A stretch of DNA of 64,000 bases from Acetobacter okinawensis (GCF_002153655.1 NZ_JOPJ01000004.1:1-64000), one strand, 5' to 3'. Shown: positions 8,747 to 17,691, counted from the stretch's first letter. Program-made: numbers and translations. The notes: a model not told the origin generated them from the letters alone.

Positions 8747-9069
8747 GGTGGCCGGGTATCCAGATTATAACACGTAGAGGTTTACCGTCCTGTGTAGGCA
8801 TAGGGTGGGGCGGGCGACAAGCCTGCCATGCGCTTTATATTTCCGTCGTCCTTACTGGCCATGCAACCTCGGGGTAAAGCTCTGCATTATATCTGTAACA
8901 AAGGCGTGGACATGAACACCTCACCCATGCCCAAATACACAAAGCGCGTTGCAGGCCTGGCCTGCAACGTAACAAAGGCAAACCCGTTAACCCGCAATGC
9001 CGTCCGGACAGGCACGAACGCCATTCGGGTTTGACAGGCCCGCCTGCCAGTCGCAAGGAACGCTGTCCT
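8747..9069. other. Intergenic region between the divergent MOSC unit and hpf
   Basis: This 323-base gap holds the promoters of the divergent units. I see no tRNA and no convincing gene. A 40-codon ORF (8911-9034, plus) exists but its translation is non-descript. The one structured element is a 23-base palindrome, listed separately. No clear sigma-70 or sigma-54 promoter for hpf could be picked; a TTGACA at 9031-9036 has no matching -10 box. Confidence 0.6.
8947..8969. repeat. 23-base perfect palindrome (11-base arms) upstream of hpf
   Basis: Arms CGTTGCAGGCC and GGCCTGCAACG are exact reverse complements flanking a single central T. A spacer this small disfavours an RNA hairpin with full pairing and suits a dimeric protein-binding site. 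It lies about 100 bases before the hpf start. No known operator was recognised. Confidence 0.55.
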
Positions 9070-9687
9070 ATGCATATTCAGGTTTCCGGTAAACAGATTG
9101 ATCTTTCCGACGCCTTGAAACATCGGGTCAACACCCATCTGGGCAATCTTGCAGAACGATATTTTGATACAGGGCTACAGGCACAGGTGACCTTTGGCAA
9201 AGCCCGCTCGTTTTTTACGTGCGACATCAACGTCAAGGCTGCCCGTGGCCTGATCCTGCGTGGGGAAGGCGAAGCCGCAGACGCCAACGCCGCCTTTGAT
9301 GACGCCGCCGAGCATATTGCCAAGCGCCTGCGCCGTTACCACAAACGCGTCACCACCCACGCCCGCTCCACCACAAGGCAGGAGCAGCCAGAACGCGCCC
9401 GTTCCTATGTTTTGCAACCCGTAGACGACCACGAACCGGGTGATGCCAGCCCCACTCTCCCCCCCAAAACGGAGGAGGAGGAAACCTTTGCCACCATTAT
9501 TGCCGAGCAACCCGCTGACATTCCCGTCCTGTCCGTGGGCGAGGCGGTAATGCGGCTGGACCTTGCAGGCCAGAATTTTCTGTTATTCCGCAACACGGCC
9601 AGCCGCCACATCAGCCTTGTGTACCGGCGTGATGATGGCAACATCGACTGGCTGGACACCGCCCCGCTGGATACGCCAACCCCATAA
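9070..9687 (+). CDS. hpf: Ribosome hibernation promoting factor, long form
   Basis: It binds the 30S decoding region in stationary phase and joins ribosomes into inactive 100S dimers. The 205-residue protein has the N-terminal RaiA/HPF domain (residues 1-105, starting MHIQVSGKQIDLSDALKHRV), a charged linker, and a C-terminal HPF domain (about 150-205) with the pattern PVLSVGEAVMRLDLAGQNFLLFRNT, which in long HPFs mediates dimerisation. ATG at 9070 has AAGGA about 10 bases upstream. In many alphaproteobacteria hpf sits just after lptB and rpoN; here rpoN is missing and two minus-strand genes lie between. A strong terminator follows. Confidence 0.92.
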   Translation: MHIQVSGKQIDLSDALKHRVNTHLGNLAERYFDTGLQAQVTFGKARSFFTCDINVKAARGLILRGEGEAADANAAFDDAAEHIAKRLRRYHKRVTTHARSTTRQEQPERARSYVLQPVDDHEPGDASPTLPPKTEEEETFATIIAEQPADIPVLSVGEAVMRLDLAGQNFLLFRNTASRHISLVYRRDDGNIDWLDTAPLDTPTP

Positions 9688-9728
9688 GCACCCCGCCCGG
9701 CACAGCCCGCAACGGCATGCCCCAACAA

Positions 9729-9758
9729 AAAAAGGACCGGCACAAACCGGTCCTTTTT
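9729..9758 (+). terminator. Rho-independent terminator after hpf (probably bidirectional)
   Basis: A 12-base-pair stem, AAAAAGGACCGG with CCGGTCCTTTTT, closes a 6-base loop and runs into a T tract. The A-rich left side means it could also serve the convergent DUF1150-hsp20 unit on the minus strand. Confidence 0.9.
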
Positions 9759-9780
9759 CTTTGAGTCAGCAGAACTGCCC

Positions 9781-10047
9781 CTACTGGAGAGAGGCAGGCA
9801 CCATGTCATTTTGCACAATGGCACCCCATGCCGTTTCCATATCATCCACTACGGCCAGCAAAGACCCATCGGCGGCGTAAATGGCGCAGCCTTCCTCCCC
9901 GTCATCCATGGTGGCGGGGCGGGTGTAGGCAACCTTGCTCAGCCCAAGGGAGCGGAACTGCATATCGGAAAGTTGCCGCACATCTGCCACACGTTCGGCC
10001 TGCGGCAGACCAGCTGGCATGTAACCACCCTGCATGCTGCTTTTCAT
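9781..10047 (-). CDS. DUF1150 family protein
   Basis: This 88-residue acidic cytoplasmic protein has the pattern LPQAERVADVRQLSD, then GEEGCAIYAADGSLLAVVDD and ending near AIVQNDMVPASLQ. This matches the DUF1150 family as I know it: small alphaproteobacterial proteins of unknown function commonly encoded directly after small heat-shock genes. The ATG at 10047 has a strong GGAGG upstream; the open frame to 10161 is overlap with hsp20. Placement 19 bases after hsp20 suggests co-expression on heat stress and a helper role with the chaperone, which is inference. Confidence 0.8.
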   Translation of the reverse strand: MKSSMQGGYMPAGLPQAERVADVRQLSDMQFRSLGLSKVAYTRPATMDDGEEGCAIYAADGSLLAVVDDMETAWGAIVQNDMVPASLQ

Positions 10048-10066
10048 TGCGTCCTCCTTCCGGGTT

Positions 10067-10567
10067 TTAACGACCATCCACATCCATAACCGGATGCAGC
10101 ATTCGTGGCGTGGGGCGGGGCTTAACGCCCGATGCCGGGGCAACCTGCCCCTTTTGCCCACCTTGCATGATCTCGATCTGTTTGACCCGAACCTCCGGCT
10201 GCGGGCGAAAGAGGTCTATGTGCAAAAGCCCGTTATCCAGCCAGGCTCCGCCTATCTCTATCCCTTCGGCCAGCACAAACGCTTTTTGGAACTGGCGGGA
10301 GGCAATGCCACGGTGCAGGTAAACCCGCTCCTCCCCCTCTTCCACCTGACGACCACGGATAACAAGCTGGTTGTCCTCCTGCGTGATCTGGAGGTCTTCC
10401 ATCCTGAAACCGGCAACGGCAAGAGTAATGCGCAGGCCGTTAGGGGCTATCTGCTCAATGTTGTAGGGTGGGTAACCATCGCCCGAACCCTTGCTGGCAC
10501 GTTCCAACATCTGTTCCAGATGATCAAAACCCAAAAACATGGGCGAGCCAAAAAGCCTGCCTGACAT
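10067..10567 (-). CDS. Small heat shock protein Hsp20 (IbpA-like)
   Basis: This ATP-independent holdase binds unfolding proteins under heat or acid stress. The 166-residue protein shows an N-terminal arm, then the alpha-crystallin domain from about residue 35 (PPYNIEQIAPNGLRITLAVAGF, DNQLVIRGR, VYLHRGIASRQFQKAFVLAEG, GLLHIDLFRP), and a C-terminal tail. In that tail the family's I-x-I anchor appears to be represented by IEI near 130. ATG at 10567 is preceded by GGAGG. A heat-shock-like -10 box and a leader hairpin lie upstream. The DUF1150 gene follows in the same unit. Confidence 0.92.
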   Translation of the reverse strand: MSGRLFGSPMFLGFDHLEQMLERASKGSGDGYPPYNIEQIAPNGLRITLAVAGFRMEDLQITQEDNQLVIRGRQVEEGEERVYLHRGIASRQFQKAFVLAEGIEIGGAWLDNGLLHIDLFRPQPEVRVKQIEIMQGGQKGQVAPASGVKPRPTPRMLHPVMDVDGR

Positions 10568-10603
10568 TGTTCAAGCCTCCTCCTTCCTGAGCGAGACATA
10601 AAA

Positions 10604-10668
10604 ACCGGACCCGCCACGGCATCCGGTCTCTTCACGATATGGGATAGAGGCAGGCACACGCAACCCTG
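10604..10668 (-). promoter_or_regulatory. Candidate heat-shock promoter and leader hairpin of hsp20
   Basis: On the minus strand TCCCATAT (10637-10644) resembles the RpoH -10 box CCCCATAT, with a GGTTGCG element about 16 bases upstream as a weak -35. The transcribed leader contains a hairpin formed by ACCGGA and TCCGGT (10604-10627) followed by a T run, shortly before GGAAGGAGGAG. RNA thermometers are common in leaders of such genes, but a ROSE or fourU pattern is not clear. Confidence 0.35.
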
Positions 10669-10816
10669 TGTCCCGCTTCATTCTGGTCTGGAGGGTGGCT
10701 CAGTGTGGTTTGCATGCCATATTGTGGCCCTCGGGAGACAGATTTTTTACGTCACAAACACTTTTCATGCTGTTTTCTTCTGGCATCCGCTACAGCGGGA
10801 CGCTAAATCGGGCTGT

Positions 10817-11377
10817 ATGACACACCCAGCCCTGACAGACGCCGCATTTTCCGCTGCCTCGGACACTGCCGCCCCCCTTAACATCCTGACGCCACCGCAC
10901 CCCGTGCTGCGCCAGAAGGCAAGACTGGTCAAACCTGAAGACATGGCCGAAATCCAAAAGATTCTGCCCGGCATGTTTGCCGCCATGTATCAGGCCCCCG
11001 GCATTGGGCTTGCCGCCCCGCAGGTTGGTCTGAGCCAGCGCTTTGTCCTGATTGATCTGGGTGAAAAAGACACGCGCGACCCCATGATCCTGATTAACCC
11101 CGAGATTGTGGCCGAAACAGAGGAAATGAGCACGCGCGAGGAAGGCTGCCTGTCCCTGCCCAGCCAGTATGCCGAGGTTGTCCGCCCCGAAAAAGTGCGC
11201 GTACGCTGGCAGAACATGAGCGGACAGGTGCAGGAGCGTGATGTGGACGGCCTGCTGGCCACCTGCGTACAGCACGAGCTTGACCACCTTGATGGCGTTT
11301 TGTTCGTGGACCACCTTTCCGCCCTGCGCCGCAACATGATCCTGCGCCGTCTGGCCAAGGACCTGAAGCGCAACTAA
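10817..11377 (+). CDS. def: Peptide deformylase
   Basis: This Fe/Zn metallohydrolase removes the formyl group from N-terminal methionine of new proteins. All three family motifs are present in the 186 residues: GIGLAAPQVG near residue 61, EGCLSLP near 109 with the metal-binding Cys, and HELDHLDGVLF near 151 with the two metal His and the catalytic Glu. ATG at 10817 is chosen because the additional upstream frame (to 10703) encodes no conserved sequence. The stop is followed at once by fmt, which adds the formyl group, so the two opposing steps are made from one transcript along with truA. Confidence 0.95.
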   Translation: MTHPALTDAAFSAASDTAAPLNILTPPHPVLRQKARLVKPEDMAEIQKILPGMFAAMYQAPGIGLAAPQVGLSQRFVLIDLGEKDTRDPMILINPEIVAETEEMSTREEGCLSLPSQYAEVVRPEKVRVRWQNMSGQVQERDVDGLLATCVQHELDHLDGVLFVDHLSALRRNMILRRLAKDLKRN

Positions 11378-11395
11378 GTGGAAAAACCTCGCCCG

Positions 11396-12403
11396 ATGCG
11401 TCTTGTGTTCATGGGTACGCCAGATTTTGCCGTACCGGCCCTTAAGGCCCTCCATGCCGCTGGGCATGAGATTGTTGCCGTATACTCCCAGCCTCCCCGT
11501 CCGGCCGGGCGGGGCAAGGCCCTGCGTGCCTCCCCCGTGCAGCAGGCGGCACAGGAACTTGGCCTGCCGGTCCACCACCCGCTGAGCCTGCGCAACAACC
11601 CCGAGGCATGGCAGGCGTTTGCCGCGCTCAAGGCCGATGCCGCCATTGTTGCCGCTTACGGGCTGATCCTGCCGCAGGTCATGCTGGATGCACCCCGTCT
11701 GGGCTGCCTGAACATCCATGCCAGCCTGCTGCCACGCTGGCGGGGTGCATCGCCCATCCAGAGTGCCATTCTGGCAGGCGATACGCAAAGCGGGGTGACC
11801 ATTATGCAGATGGAGGCCGGGCTGGACACAGGCCCCATGCTGCTGCGTGAAGCTGTACCCATTACCGCACAGACAACCGCCACCACCCTGCATGATGCCC
11901 TGAGTGCGCTGGGCGGGAGTATGGTGCTGCGTGTACTTGCCGACTTCCCCCCCCAAACGCCCGACACGGCAGACCATGAGGCCCGCCTGAATGCCGGACG
12001 CCCCGCACGCCAGACCCAGCCAGAGGACGGCGTAACCTACGCGCCACGCCTAACGCGCGAGGATGGGCGGATCGACTGGACGCATGACGCCACCGCCATA
12101 GACCGCCAGATCCGCGCCCTAACACCGTGGCCGGGTACATTTACCACGCTGGCAGACGGCACGGTTATCAAGATCGGGGCGGGTGTGATTGCGGCAGATA
12201 CTCCTCCCTGCCCCCCCAACACTGCCCCCGGCACGGTGCTGGATGAACGCCTGAGTGTCGCGTGTGGCCAAGGGGTTATTCGCCTGACAAGCCTGCAACG
12301 CCCTGGTCGTGGCATGATGGAGGCAGACGCCTTCCTGCGCGGGCAGGCCCTGCCCGCAGGCACATGCCTTGGCACCCAGCCCCCCGGCAGCAACACCCCA
12401 TGA
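11396..12403 (+). CDS. fmt: Methionyl-tRNA formyltransferase
   Basis: Fmt formylates initiator Met-tRNA with 10-formyl-tetrahydrofolate. The N-terminal Rossmann domain starts MRLVFMGTPDFAVPAL and includes the active-site stretch NIHASLLPRWRGASPIQ (Asn, His) and the Asp-containing MEAGLDTGPML. A C-terminal OB-fold tRNA-binding domain begins near residue 215 (TYAPRLTREDGRIDW, PWPGTFT). Length is about 335 residues. ATG at 11396 is preferred; a GTG at 11378, directly after the def stop, is the alternative. The 3' end overlaps truA by ATGA. Confidence 0.93.
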   Translation: MRLVFMGTPDFAVPALKALHAAGHEIVAVYSQPPRPAGRGKALRASPVQQAAQELGLPVHHPLSLRNNPEAWQAFAALKADAAIVAAYGLILPQVMLDAPRLGCLNIHASLLPRWRGASPIQSAILAGDTQSGVTIMQMEAGLDTGPMLLREAVPITAQTTATTLHDALSALGGSMVLRVLADFPPQTPDTADHEARLNAGRPARQTQPEDGVTYAPRLTREDGRIDWTHDATAIDRQIRALTPWPGTFTTLADGTVIKIGAGVIAADTPPCPPNTAPGTVLDERLSVACGQGVIRLTSLQRPGRGMMEADAFLRGQALPAGTCLGTQPPGSNTP

Positions 12404-13197
12404 CCGAGCCCGCCATTCAGCGCTGGGCCGTTCAACTCGAATATGATGGGCGCGGGCTTGTCGGCTGGCAAAAGCAGGCCTCCGGCCTGTCCGTACAGGC
12501 TTTGTTGGAAGAGGCGGCTTTTCGCCTTGCCGGTGGCAGGCCCGTATCCAGCATTACAGCGGGGCGTACGGATTCGGGCGTACATGCTCTGGCACAGGTC
12601 GCCCATCTGGACTTCCCCGCAGATGTCCGCTTTTCCAGCTACTCCGTGCGTGAGGGGCTCAGCTACCACCTTAAACCCCACGCTGTCGTGGTGCTGGATG
12701 CAGCGCCAGTCAGTCTGGACTGGAGTGCGCGGTTTTCCGCCACATGGCGCTCGTACCGCTACCGCATTCTCAACCGGCGCACGCGGCCTGCTCTGGCCGA
12801 AGGCCATGTCTGGCACGTCAAATCTCCGTTGGACGTGCTGCGTATGCAAGAGGCAGCAACGTGCCTGCTTGGTCAGCATGACTTTACATCGTTCCGCGCC
12901 GTAGCCTGTCAGGCCAACAGCCCCATTCGTACGCTGGACCAGTTGGACATTACACGTGTGGGGGATGAGGTGCATGTTGTTGCCAAGGCGCGGTCTTTTC
13001 TGCACCATCAGGTCCGCAACATGGTCGGCACGCTCAAAAAAGTTGGCACCGGCGCATGGGAGCCAGAACGGGTTGCCCATGCCCTTGCTGCATGTGACCG
13101 CAGTGCCGCAGGCCCCACAGCCCCGCCTGACGGATTGTACCTGACCGGGGTCGGGTATGAACCCGATCCGTTTGGCACGCCCACCAGCCTGCCATAA
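12400..13197 (+). CDS. truA: tRNA pseudouridine(38-40) synthase TruA
   Basis: TruA converts uridines 38-40 of the anticodon stem-loop to pseudouridine. The 265-residue protein contains the catalytic motif AGRTDSGVHALAQVAH (nucleophilic Asp near residue 56), the YDGRGLVGWQKQ start segment, RSYRYRILNRR, and the C-terminal FLHHQVRNMVGTL signature near 200. It begins inside the fmt stop (ATGA overlap), so def-fmt-truA is a translation-related operon. It converges with the minus-strand membrane protein gene 57 bases away. Confidence 0.95.
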   Translation: MTEPAIQRWAVQLEYDGRGLVGWQKQASGLSVQALLEEAAFRLAGGRPVSSITAGRTDSGVHALAQVAHLDFPADVRFSSYSVREGLSYHLKPHAVVVLDAAPVSLDWSARFSATWRSYRYRILNRRTRPALAEGHVWHVKSPLDVLRMQEAATCLLGQHDFTSFRAVACQANSPIRTLDQLDITRVGDEVHVVAKARSFLHHQVRNMVGTLKKVGTGAWEPERVAHALAACDRSAAGPTAPPDGLYLTGVGYEPDPFGTPTSLP

Positions 13198-13254
13198 CGC
13201 CTGAGTGCAAGGGGCCCCCTCTGCCACGGACTGGCATATTCGGGGCTGCTGCGT

Positions 13255-13878
13255 TCAGTTGCTTTTCACGTTCACCATAGGCTGAAGCAAATCCGTGATA
13301 ACCATGTAATGCGGGGGCAACAGTGCGGCCAGCCCGTAGAGGGTAATGGACGCAAGCAGAATGGATACATAAAGCAGCGCTGCCCGACCGCCGGACACAC
13401 CCAGCCCTACCTTGGCCACAAACCACTGCAACCATAGCTCATACGCCGCAGCACACAGGGCCAGAGCCCCAATAAAAGCCTGCTGACGAGCAATGTCTGG
13501 CGTAAACACAGCAGCAATAAGCGCACAGGCCAGCGAGATCAGCACCACAACCCAGCCGCACCACGTCGCGGCCGTGATATAGCGCAGCCAGAGCGCGCCA
13601 CGCCCCCAGCGCTGGGCATAAAAATGGGAGACTACAGCAGGCAGAAACAGCACACACAGGGAAAGCAGTAGCTTTGTGGCGGACATAATCTTGTCCGGCA
13701 GCAGAAAAATCTGCATGCCACCCACCAGTATGCAGGCCATCTGCGGGGCAAGTGCCGCACCAAAGGCATCGGGCGTGCCTTCAAAATAAGCCAGCCCTTC
13801 CCGCTTACCACCCGCGAGCAGCAGCATACCCTGTATTATGCGCCGCACTGCGCCAAACTTGCCTGTTTGTGGAATCAC
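13255..13878 (-). CDS. Uncharacterised multi-pass membrane protein
   Basis: No family assigned. About 207 residues with five predicted hydrophobic helices (near residues 45-65, 67-85, 100-125, 133-155 and 165-190) and a soluble N-terminal part (GKREGLAYFEGTPDAFGAAL). The arrangement resembles Yip1-type or DUF-type small integral membrane proteins, but no diagnostic motif is seen. It starts with GTG overlapping the dapE stop by four bases (GTGA), so it is translated with dapE as the last gene of the unit. A role linked to lysine/peptidoglycan precursors would be guesswork. Confidence 0.7.
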   Translation of the reverse strand: MIPQTGKFGAVRRIIQGMLLLAGGKREGLAYFEGTPDAFGAALAPQMACILVGGMQIFLLPDKIMSATKLLLSLCVLFLPAVVSHFYAQRWGRGALWLRYITAATWCGWVVVLISLACALIAAVFTPDIARQQAFIGALALCAAAYELWLQWFVAKVGLGVSGGRAALLYVSILLASITLYGLAALLPPHYMVITDLLQPMVNVKSN

Positions 13879-15050
13879 ACCCCTACCCCTTTAAAGAAGG
13901 CCTCATAAATCCGGGTCAGTTTTTCCATGTCAGCAACGGCTGCATGTTCATCCACCTTATGAATACTCGCCCCGACCAGACCAAACTCCGCAACCGGGCA
14001 GTAACGGGCAATAAAGCGCGCATCCGATGTGCCACCCCCCGTATCCAGTTTGGGGGTCAGCCCCGTTACATCCGTAATGGCCTGTTGCAGCACCGCCATC
14101 TCCTGACCCGGAGGGGCAAAAAACGACTCACCGCTAATCCTGCTCTCAACACGCGCGCGCGGCGCATGCTGGGCGCACACAGTCTCGATCCAGCCTTTAA
14201 GGGCTGCACCTGTATGTAGGTCGTTAAAACGAATGTTCAGCCGCGCTTCGGCCCGGGCGGGAATAAGATTGGAGGCGGTATTGCCCACATCCAGACTGGT
14301 CACCTGCAGGCTGGAAGATTCAAAATATTCCGACCCATGATCCAGCGGTATCGCGCGCAGGGCATCAAGCACGGCAAGCAGACGATGCACCGGATTGTCC
14401 GCACGGTGCGGGTAGGCCACATGCCCCTGCGTGCCTTCAACAACAATACGGGCGTTCAGGCTGCCACGGCGGCCGACCTTGACCATCTCGCCCAGTGTCT
14501 GGGGGTTTGTTGGCTCCCCTACCAGACAGTAGTCGGGTATCTGGCCCTGCACAGCCATCCACTCCAGCACTTTTTGGGTGCCATAGGTGGCCGGGCCTTC
14601 CTCATCACCAGTAATCAGCAGGCTGATGGAGCCATGGCCCAGACCGGTATTCACCCGGCGGGCAATGGCCGCCACACAGGCGGCTATGCCGCCTTTCATA
14701 TCGCACGCACCCCGACCGTAGAGCACACCATCCACAATCTCGGCGGCAAAGGGTGGGTATGTCCAGTCGGCCTCATGACCAACCGGAACCACATCCGTAT
14801 GCCCAGCGTAGCAGATATGAGGCCCCCCTGTGCCCAGACGGGCAAACAGGTTGGGCGTACGCTCCGCACCCTCGCCAAAAGGCAGGTGCGTGACCGTAAA
14901 CCCCATACGCTCCAGCATGGCTCCAAGCAGAAGCTGGGACGCGCCGGGGTCGGGGGTGACCGAAGGCTGACGAATGAGCAACCGGGCCACGGCCACCGGG
15001 TCTGTCAGCGCCAGATCAGCGGGGAGTGCTCCGGTGGTGCCTGTTGTCAT
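13875..15050 (-). CDS. dapE: Succinyl-diaminopimelate desuccinylase
   Basis: DapE hydrolyses N-succinyl-LL-diaminopimelate in the succinylase branch of lysine/DAP synthesis. This 391-residue M20 metallopeptidase shows the di-zinc motifs: HICYAGHTDVVPVG (His and the adjacent Asp, near 80), YGRGACDMKGGIA (bridging Asp), TGDEEGPATYGTQK (catalytic Glu pair), GEPTN, and a late His in GLVGASIHKVDEHA. The substrate-binding TGGGTSDARF is present. dapD lies 32 bases upstream on the same strand and supplies the preceding acyl step. Confidence 0.95.
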   Translation of the reverse strand: MTTGTTGALPADLALTDPVAVARLLIRQPSVTPDPGASQLLLGAMLERMGFTVTHLPFGEGAERTPNLFARLGTGGPHICYAGHTDVVPVGHEADWTYPPFAAEIVDGVLYGRGACDMKGGIAACVAAIARRVNTGLGHGSISLLITGDEEGPATYGTQKVLEWMAVQGQIPDYCLVGEPTNPQTLGEMVKVGRRGSLNARIVVEGTQGHVAYPHRADNPVHRLLAVLDALRAIPLDHGSEYFESSSLQVTSLDVGNTASNLIPARAEARLNIRFNDLHTGAALKGWIETVCAQHAPRARVESRISGESFFAPPGQEMAVLQQAITDVTGLTPKLDTGGGTSDARFIARYCPVAEFGLVGASIHKVDEHAAVADMEKLTRIYEAFFKGVGV

Positions 15051-15082
15051 GCGTCCGCCTCGTCCTTTAACAACCGCTCTGA

Positions 15083-15931
15083 TCAGTCACGCAGCAGTTC
15101 GTTGATGGATGTTTTGGAGCGGGTCCGCTCATCCACACGCTTGACGATAACCGCGCAGGCCAGAGCGGGGTTGGGGCGGCCATCGGGGCCAACCGGGTTG
15201 GAGGAGGGCATGGTACCCGGCACAACCACGGAATAGGCGGGCACGCGGCCCATGTAGATTTCGCCGGTTGCGCGGTCCACAATCTTGGTGGACGCACCAA
15301 GGAACACACCCATGGACAGGACCGAGCCCCGCTCCACAATCACGCCCTCGGCCACTTCCGAGCGGGCACCGATAAAGCAGTTGTCCTCGATAATAACCGG
15401 GGCAGCCTGCAACGGCTCCAGCACGCCACCAATACCTGCGCCACCGCTAATGTGGCAGTTTTTGCCAATCTGCGCACAGCTCCCAATGGTGGACCATGTA
15501 TCCACCATGGTGCCGCTATCAACGCGGGCACCAACATTGACAAAGCTCGGCATCAGCACAGCACCGGGCGCAATAAAGGCCGAACGGCGGACCACAGCAC
15601 CTGGCACAACCCGGAACCCGGCCTGATCAAACCGTGCCTGATCCCAGCCAGCAAACTTGAGGGGCACCTTGTCATAAGCCGGAGCGCCCGCTGCACCACC
15701 GGGAATGACAATGCTGTCATTGAGGCGGAAAGACAGCAGCACCGCTTTTTTCAGCCATTCATGAACAACCCATCCATCTTCCTGCGGGGCGGCCACGCGC
15801 AGGCGACCAGAATCCAGCGCTTCGAGCGCGGTCTCAATGGCGTCACGGTCTTTGCCCACGGTTGCGGAAGAAATGCGGTCGCGTTCTTCCCACAGGTTTT
15901 CAATATGAGCGCGGAGGGTTTCGTCTGTCAT
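15083..15931 (-). CDS. dapD: Tetrahydrodipicolinate N-succinyltransferase
   Basis: DapD transfers succinyl from succinyl-CoA to tetrahydrodipicolinate, committing it to the succinylase route to DAP and lysine. The 282-residue protein has the helical N-domain, then left-handed beta-helix hexapeptide repeats from about residue 105 to 245 ([40 protein letters not shown]). The conserved loop [17 protein letters not shown] and the C-terminal [15 protein letters not shown] are also visible. It is flanked by dapE downstream and argB upstream. The true aminotransferase step (DapC) could be the gene at 55890-57050, but that is speculation. Confidence 0.96.
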   Translation of the reverse strand: MTDETLRAHIENLWEERDRISSATVGKDRDAIETALEALDSGRLRVAAPQEDGWVVHEWLKKAVLLSFRLNDSIVIPGGAAGAPAYDKVPLKFAGWDQARFDQAGFRVVPGAVVRRSAFIAPGAVLMPSFVNVGARVDSGTMVDTWSTIGSCAQIGKNCHISGGAGIGGVLEPLQAAPVIIEDNCFIGARSEVAEGVIVERGSVLSMGVFLGASTKIVDRATGEIYMGRVPAYSVVVPGTMPSSNPVGPDGRPNPALACAVIVKRVDERTRSKTSINELLRD

Positions 15932-16062
15932 GGCACACCAATCAGCAACAATGATAATACAGACCGGACGACAGGCCCGCCCGGCAACAAAAGAGGAAAA
16001 AGACCATGCGGACAGGGGCCTATCCTGTCAACGTGGGTCATTACTCCAGCACGCGCGCGGGG

Positions 16063-16980
16063 TTATTCCGCGCGGATAAGCGTACCCGACCCGGAGGCCG
16101 TAAACAGTTCCAGCAGACAGGCGTGGGGCATGCGGCCATCAATAATAACCGCCCCTCTGGCCCCGCCCTGCACAGCCTCAATGCAGGTTTCCACCTTGGG
16201 GATCATACCGCCAGTAATCACACCGTCCTCAATAGCCTGCCGGGCCTGCGCCGCAGTCAGTTCGGGGATGAGCTGCCCCTGCTTATCCAGCACACCAGGT
16301 ACATCCGTCAGCATCAGCAGGCGGGTGGCGTGTACGGCACCGGCAACGGCACCAGCGGCTGTATCGGCGTTGATGTTATAGGTCTCACCGTCCTCACCAA
16401 GGCCCACGGGCGCTATAACCGGAATCAGCCCAGAGCCGGACAGCGCATAGATCACCCGCGGGTCAACCTTGACAGGCTCACCGACAAAACCAAGGTCCAG
16501 CACCCGCTCGATCTGGCTGTCCATGTCCCGCACGGTCCGGCGCAGCTTGCGGGCCGTGATCAGCTTGCCATCCTTGCCCGAAATACCAACGGCCAGCGCC
16601 CCGGCCTCGCAGATCAGTTCCGCCACCTGCTTGTTGACCGAACCGGCCAGCACCATCTCGATCACATCGACCACATTGGCGTCTGTTACGCGCAGCCCGT
16701 CAATGAAGTGGGAGGGGATGTCCAGCCGCTTGAGCATCTGGTTGATCTGCGGCCCCCCGCCATGCACCACAACTGGGTTGATACCAACCTGCTTGAGCAG
16801 GGCAATATCGCGCCCGAAGGTTTTGGCCAGACCAGCATCGCCCATGGCGTGTCCGCCATATTTGACCACGATGGTGTCCCCCGCGTAGCGCCGCAGGTAT
16901 GGCAGGGCGTTCGCCAGCACGGCGGCCTCATGCACGGCGTCATGCGGAGCGCTGGAAGGGGGGAGTCTGGGTTCAGTCAT
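16063..16980 (-). CDS. argB: Acetylglutamate kinase
   Basis: ArgB phosphorylates N-acetylglutamate in arginine synthesis. The protein (305 residues from ATG 16980; a second ATG at 17010 adds ten) has the amino-acid-kinase signatures [13 protein letters not shown] near residue 33, [14 protein letters not shown] near 70 for N-acetylglutamate binding, [14 protein letters not shown] near 200, LTDVPGVL near 220, and [17 protein letters not shown] near 250. The N-terminal helix [20 protein letters not shown] is typical of arginine-inhibited hexameric enzymes, so feedback inhibition by arginine is likely. It lies between engB and dapD on the same strand. Confidence 0.95.
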   Translation of the reverse strand: MTEPRLPPSSAPHDAVHEAAVLANALPYLRRYAGDTIVVKYGGHAMGDAGLAKTFGRDIALLKQVGINPVVVHGGGPQINQMLKRLDIPSHFIDGLRVTDANVVDVIEMVLAGSVNKQVAELICEAGALAVGISGKDGKLITARKLRRTVRDMDSQIERVLDLGFVGEPVKVDPRVIYALSGSGLIPVIAPVGLGEDGETYNINADTAAGAVAGAVHATRLLMLTDVPGVLDKQGQLIPELTAAQARQAIEDGVITGGMIPKVETCIEAVQGGARGAVIIDGRMPHACLLELFTASGSGTLIRAE

Positions 16981-17019
16981 GCTCTGAAAATCCTGCCGTC
17001 TTCTGTCCATGTTCCCCGA

Positions 17020-17691
17020 TCACGTCAGGGCAAATTCTGCCAGTTCCGCCCGCAATGCCTCAATGCCCTGCCCGGTCTGGCTACTGGTGAGAGAGAGATG
17101 CGGAAAAGCCGCAGCATGGCGTGCGATCTCGGCCTCCACATCGGCCTGTTTGCGTGCCAGTGCCGTGGGTTTGACGTCATCACACTTGGTCAGCACGACC
17201 TGAAAGCTGACAGCCGCGCGGTCAAGCAGCTTCATGACCTCCTGATCATGCGCTTTCATTTCCACCCGTGCATCCAGCAGCAGAACAACCCGGCGCAGGC
17301 AGGGGCGCCCGCGCAGATAGTCGAACATCATCTCCTGCCAGTCTTCCTTTACGGATTTGGCGGCGCGGGCAAACCCGTAACCGGGCATGTCCACCAGCAT
17401 CAGGCGCTGGGCGAGATCAAAAAAGTTGAGCTGCTTGGTGCGCCCCGGTTCGGACGAGGCACGCGCCAGCGTCTTGCGCCCCGTCAGCGCGTTAATCAGG
17501 CTGGACTTACCCACATTGGAGCGTCCCGCAAAAGCAATTTCGGGCAGCGTCTGGGGGGGGAGCTGGCCCAGCTTCTGGGCACCAAACACAAACTCGCATG
17601 AACCGGCAAAAAGCCGCCGCCCTTCCTCCAGAGCGGCGGCAATGTCTGCCTTGTCCTTCAGTTCACGGAAAGAAGGCGCTTGATCCATCAT
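17020..17691 (-). CDS. engB: Ribosome biogenesis GTP-binding protein EngB (YihA/YsxC)
   Basis: This essential small GTPase is needed for late 50S ribosomal subunit assembly. In 223 residues the G motifs are complete: G1 GRSNVGKSSL near 56, G2 region SSEPGRTKQLNFF, G3 VDMPGYGFA, G4 TKCDDVK, and G5-like SLTSSQTG. It starts four bases inside the yidC stop (ATGA), so yidC and engB are translationally coupled, an arrangement I regard as usual in alphaproteobacteria. Confidence 0.95.
   Translation of the reverse strand: MMDQAPSFRELKDKADIAAALEEGRRLFAGSCEFVFGAQKLGQLPPQTLPEIAFAGRSNVGKSSLINALTGRKTLARASSEPGRTKQLNFFDLAQRLMLVDMPGYGFARAAKSVKEDWQEMMFDYLRGRPCLRRVVLLLDARVEMKAHDQEVMKLLDRAAVSFQVVLTKCDDVKPTALARKQADVEAEIARHAAAFPHLSLTSSQTGQGIEALRAELAEFALT

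Noticed and set aside
8911-9034. 40-codon small ORF in the hpf upstream region
   Set aside because: Weak ribosome site, no signal or domain, and it spans the palindrome; more likely non-coding.
16006-17601. 531-codon plus-strand open frame opposite argB and engB
   Set aside because: Full antisense shadow of two clearly coding genes; translation has no domain pattern and the GC-rich codon usage produces such frames.
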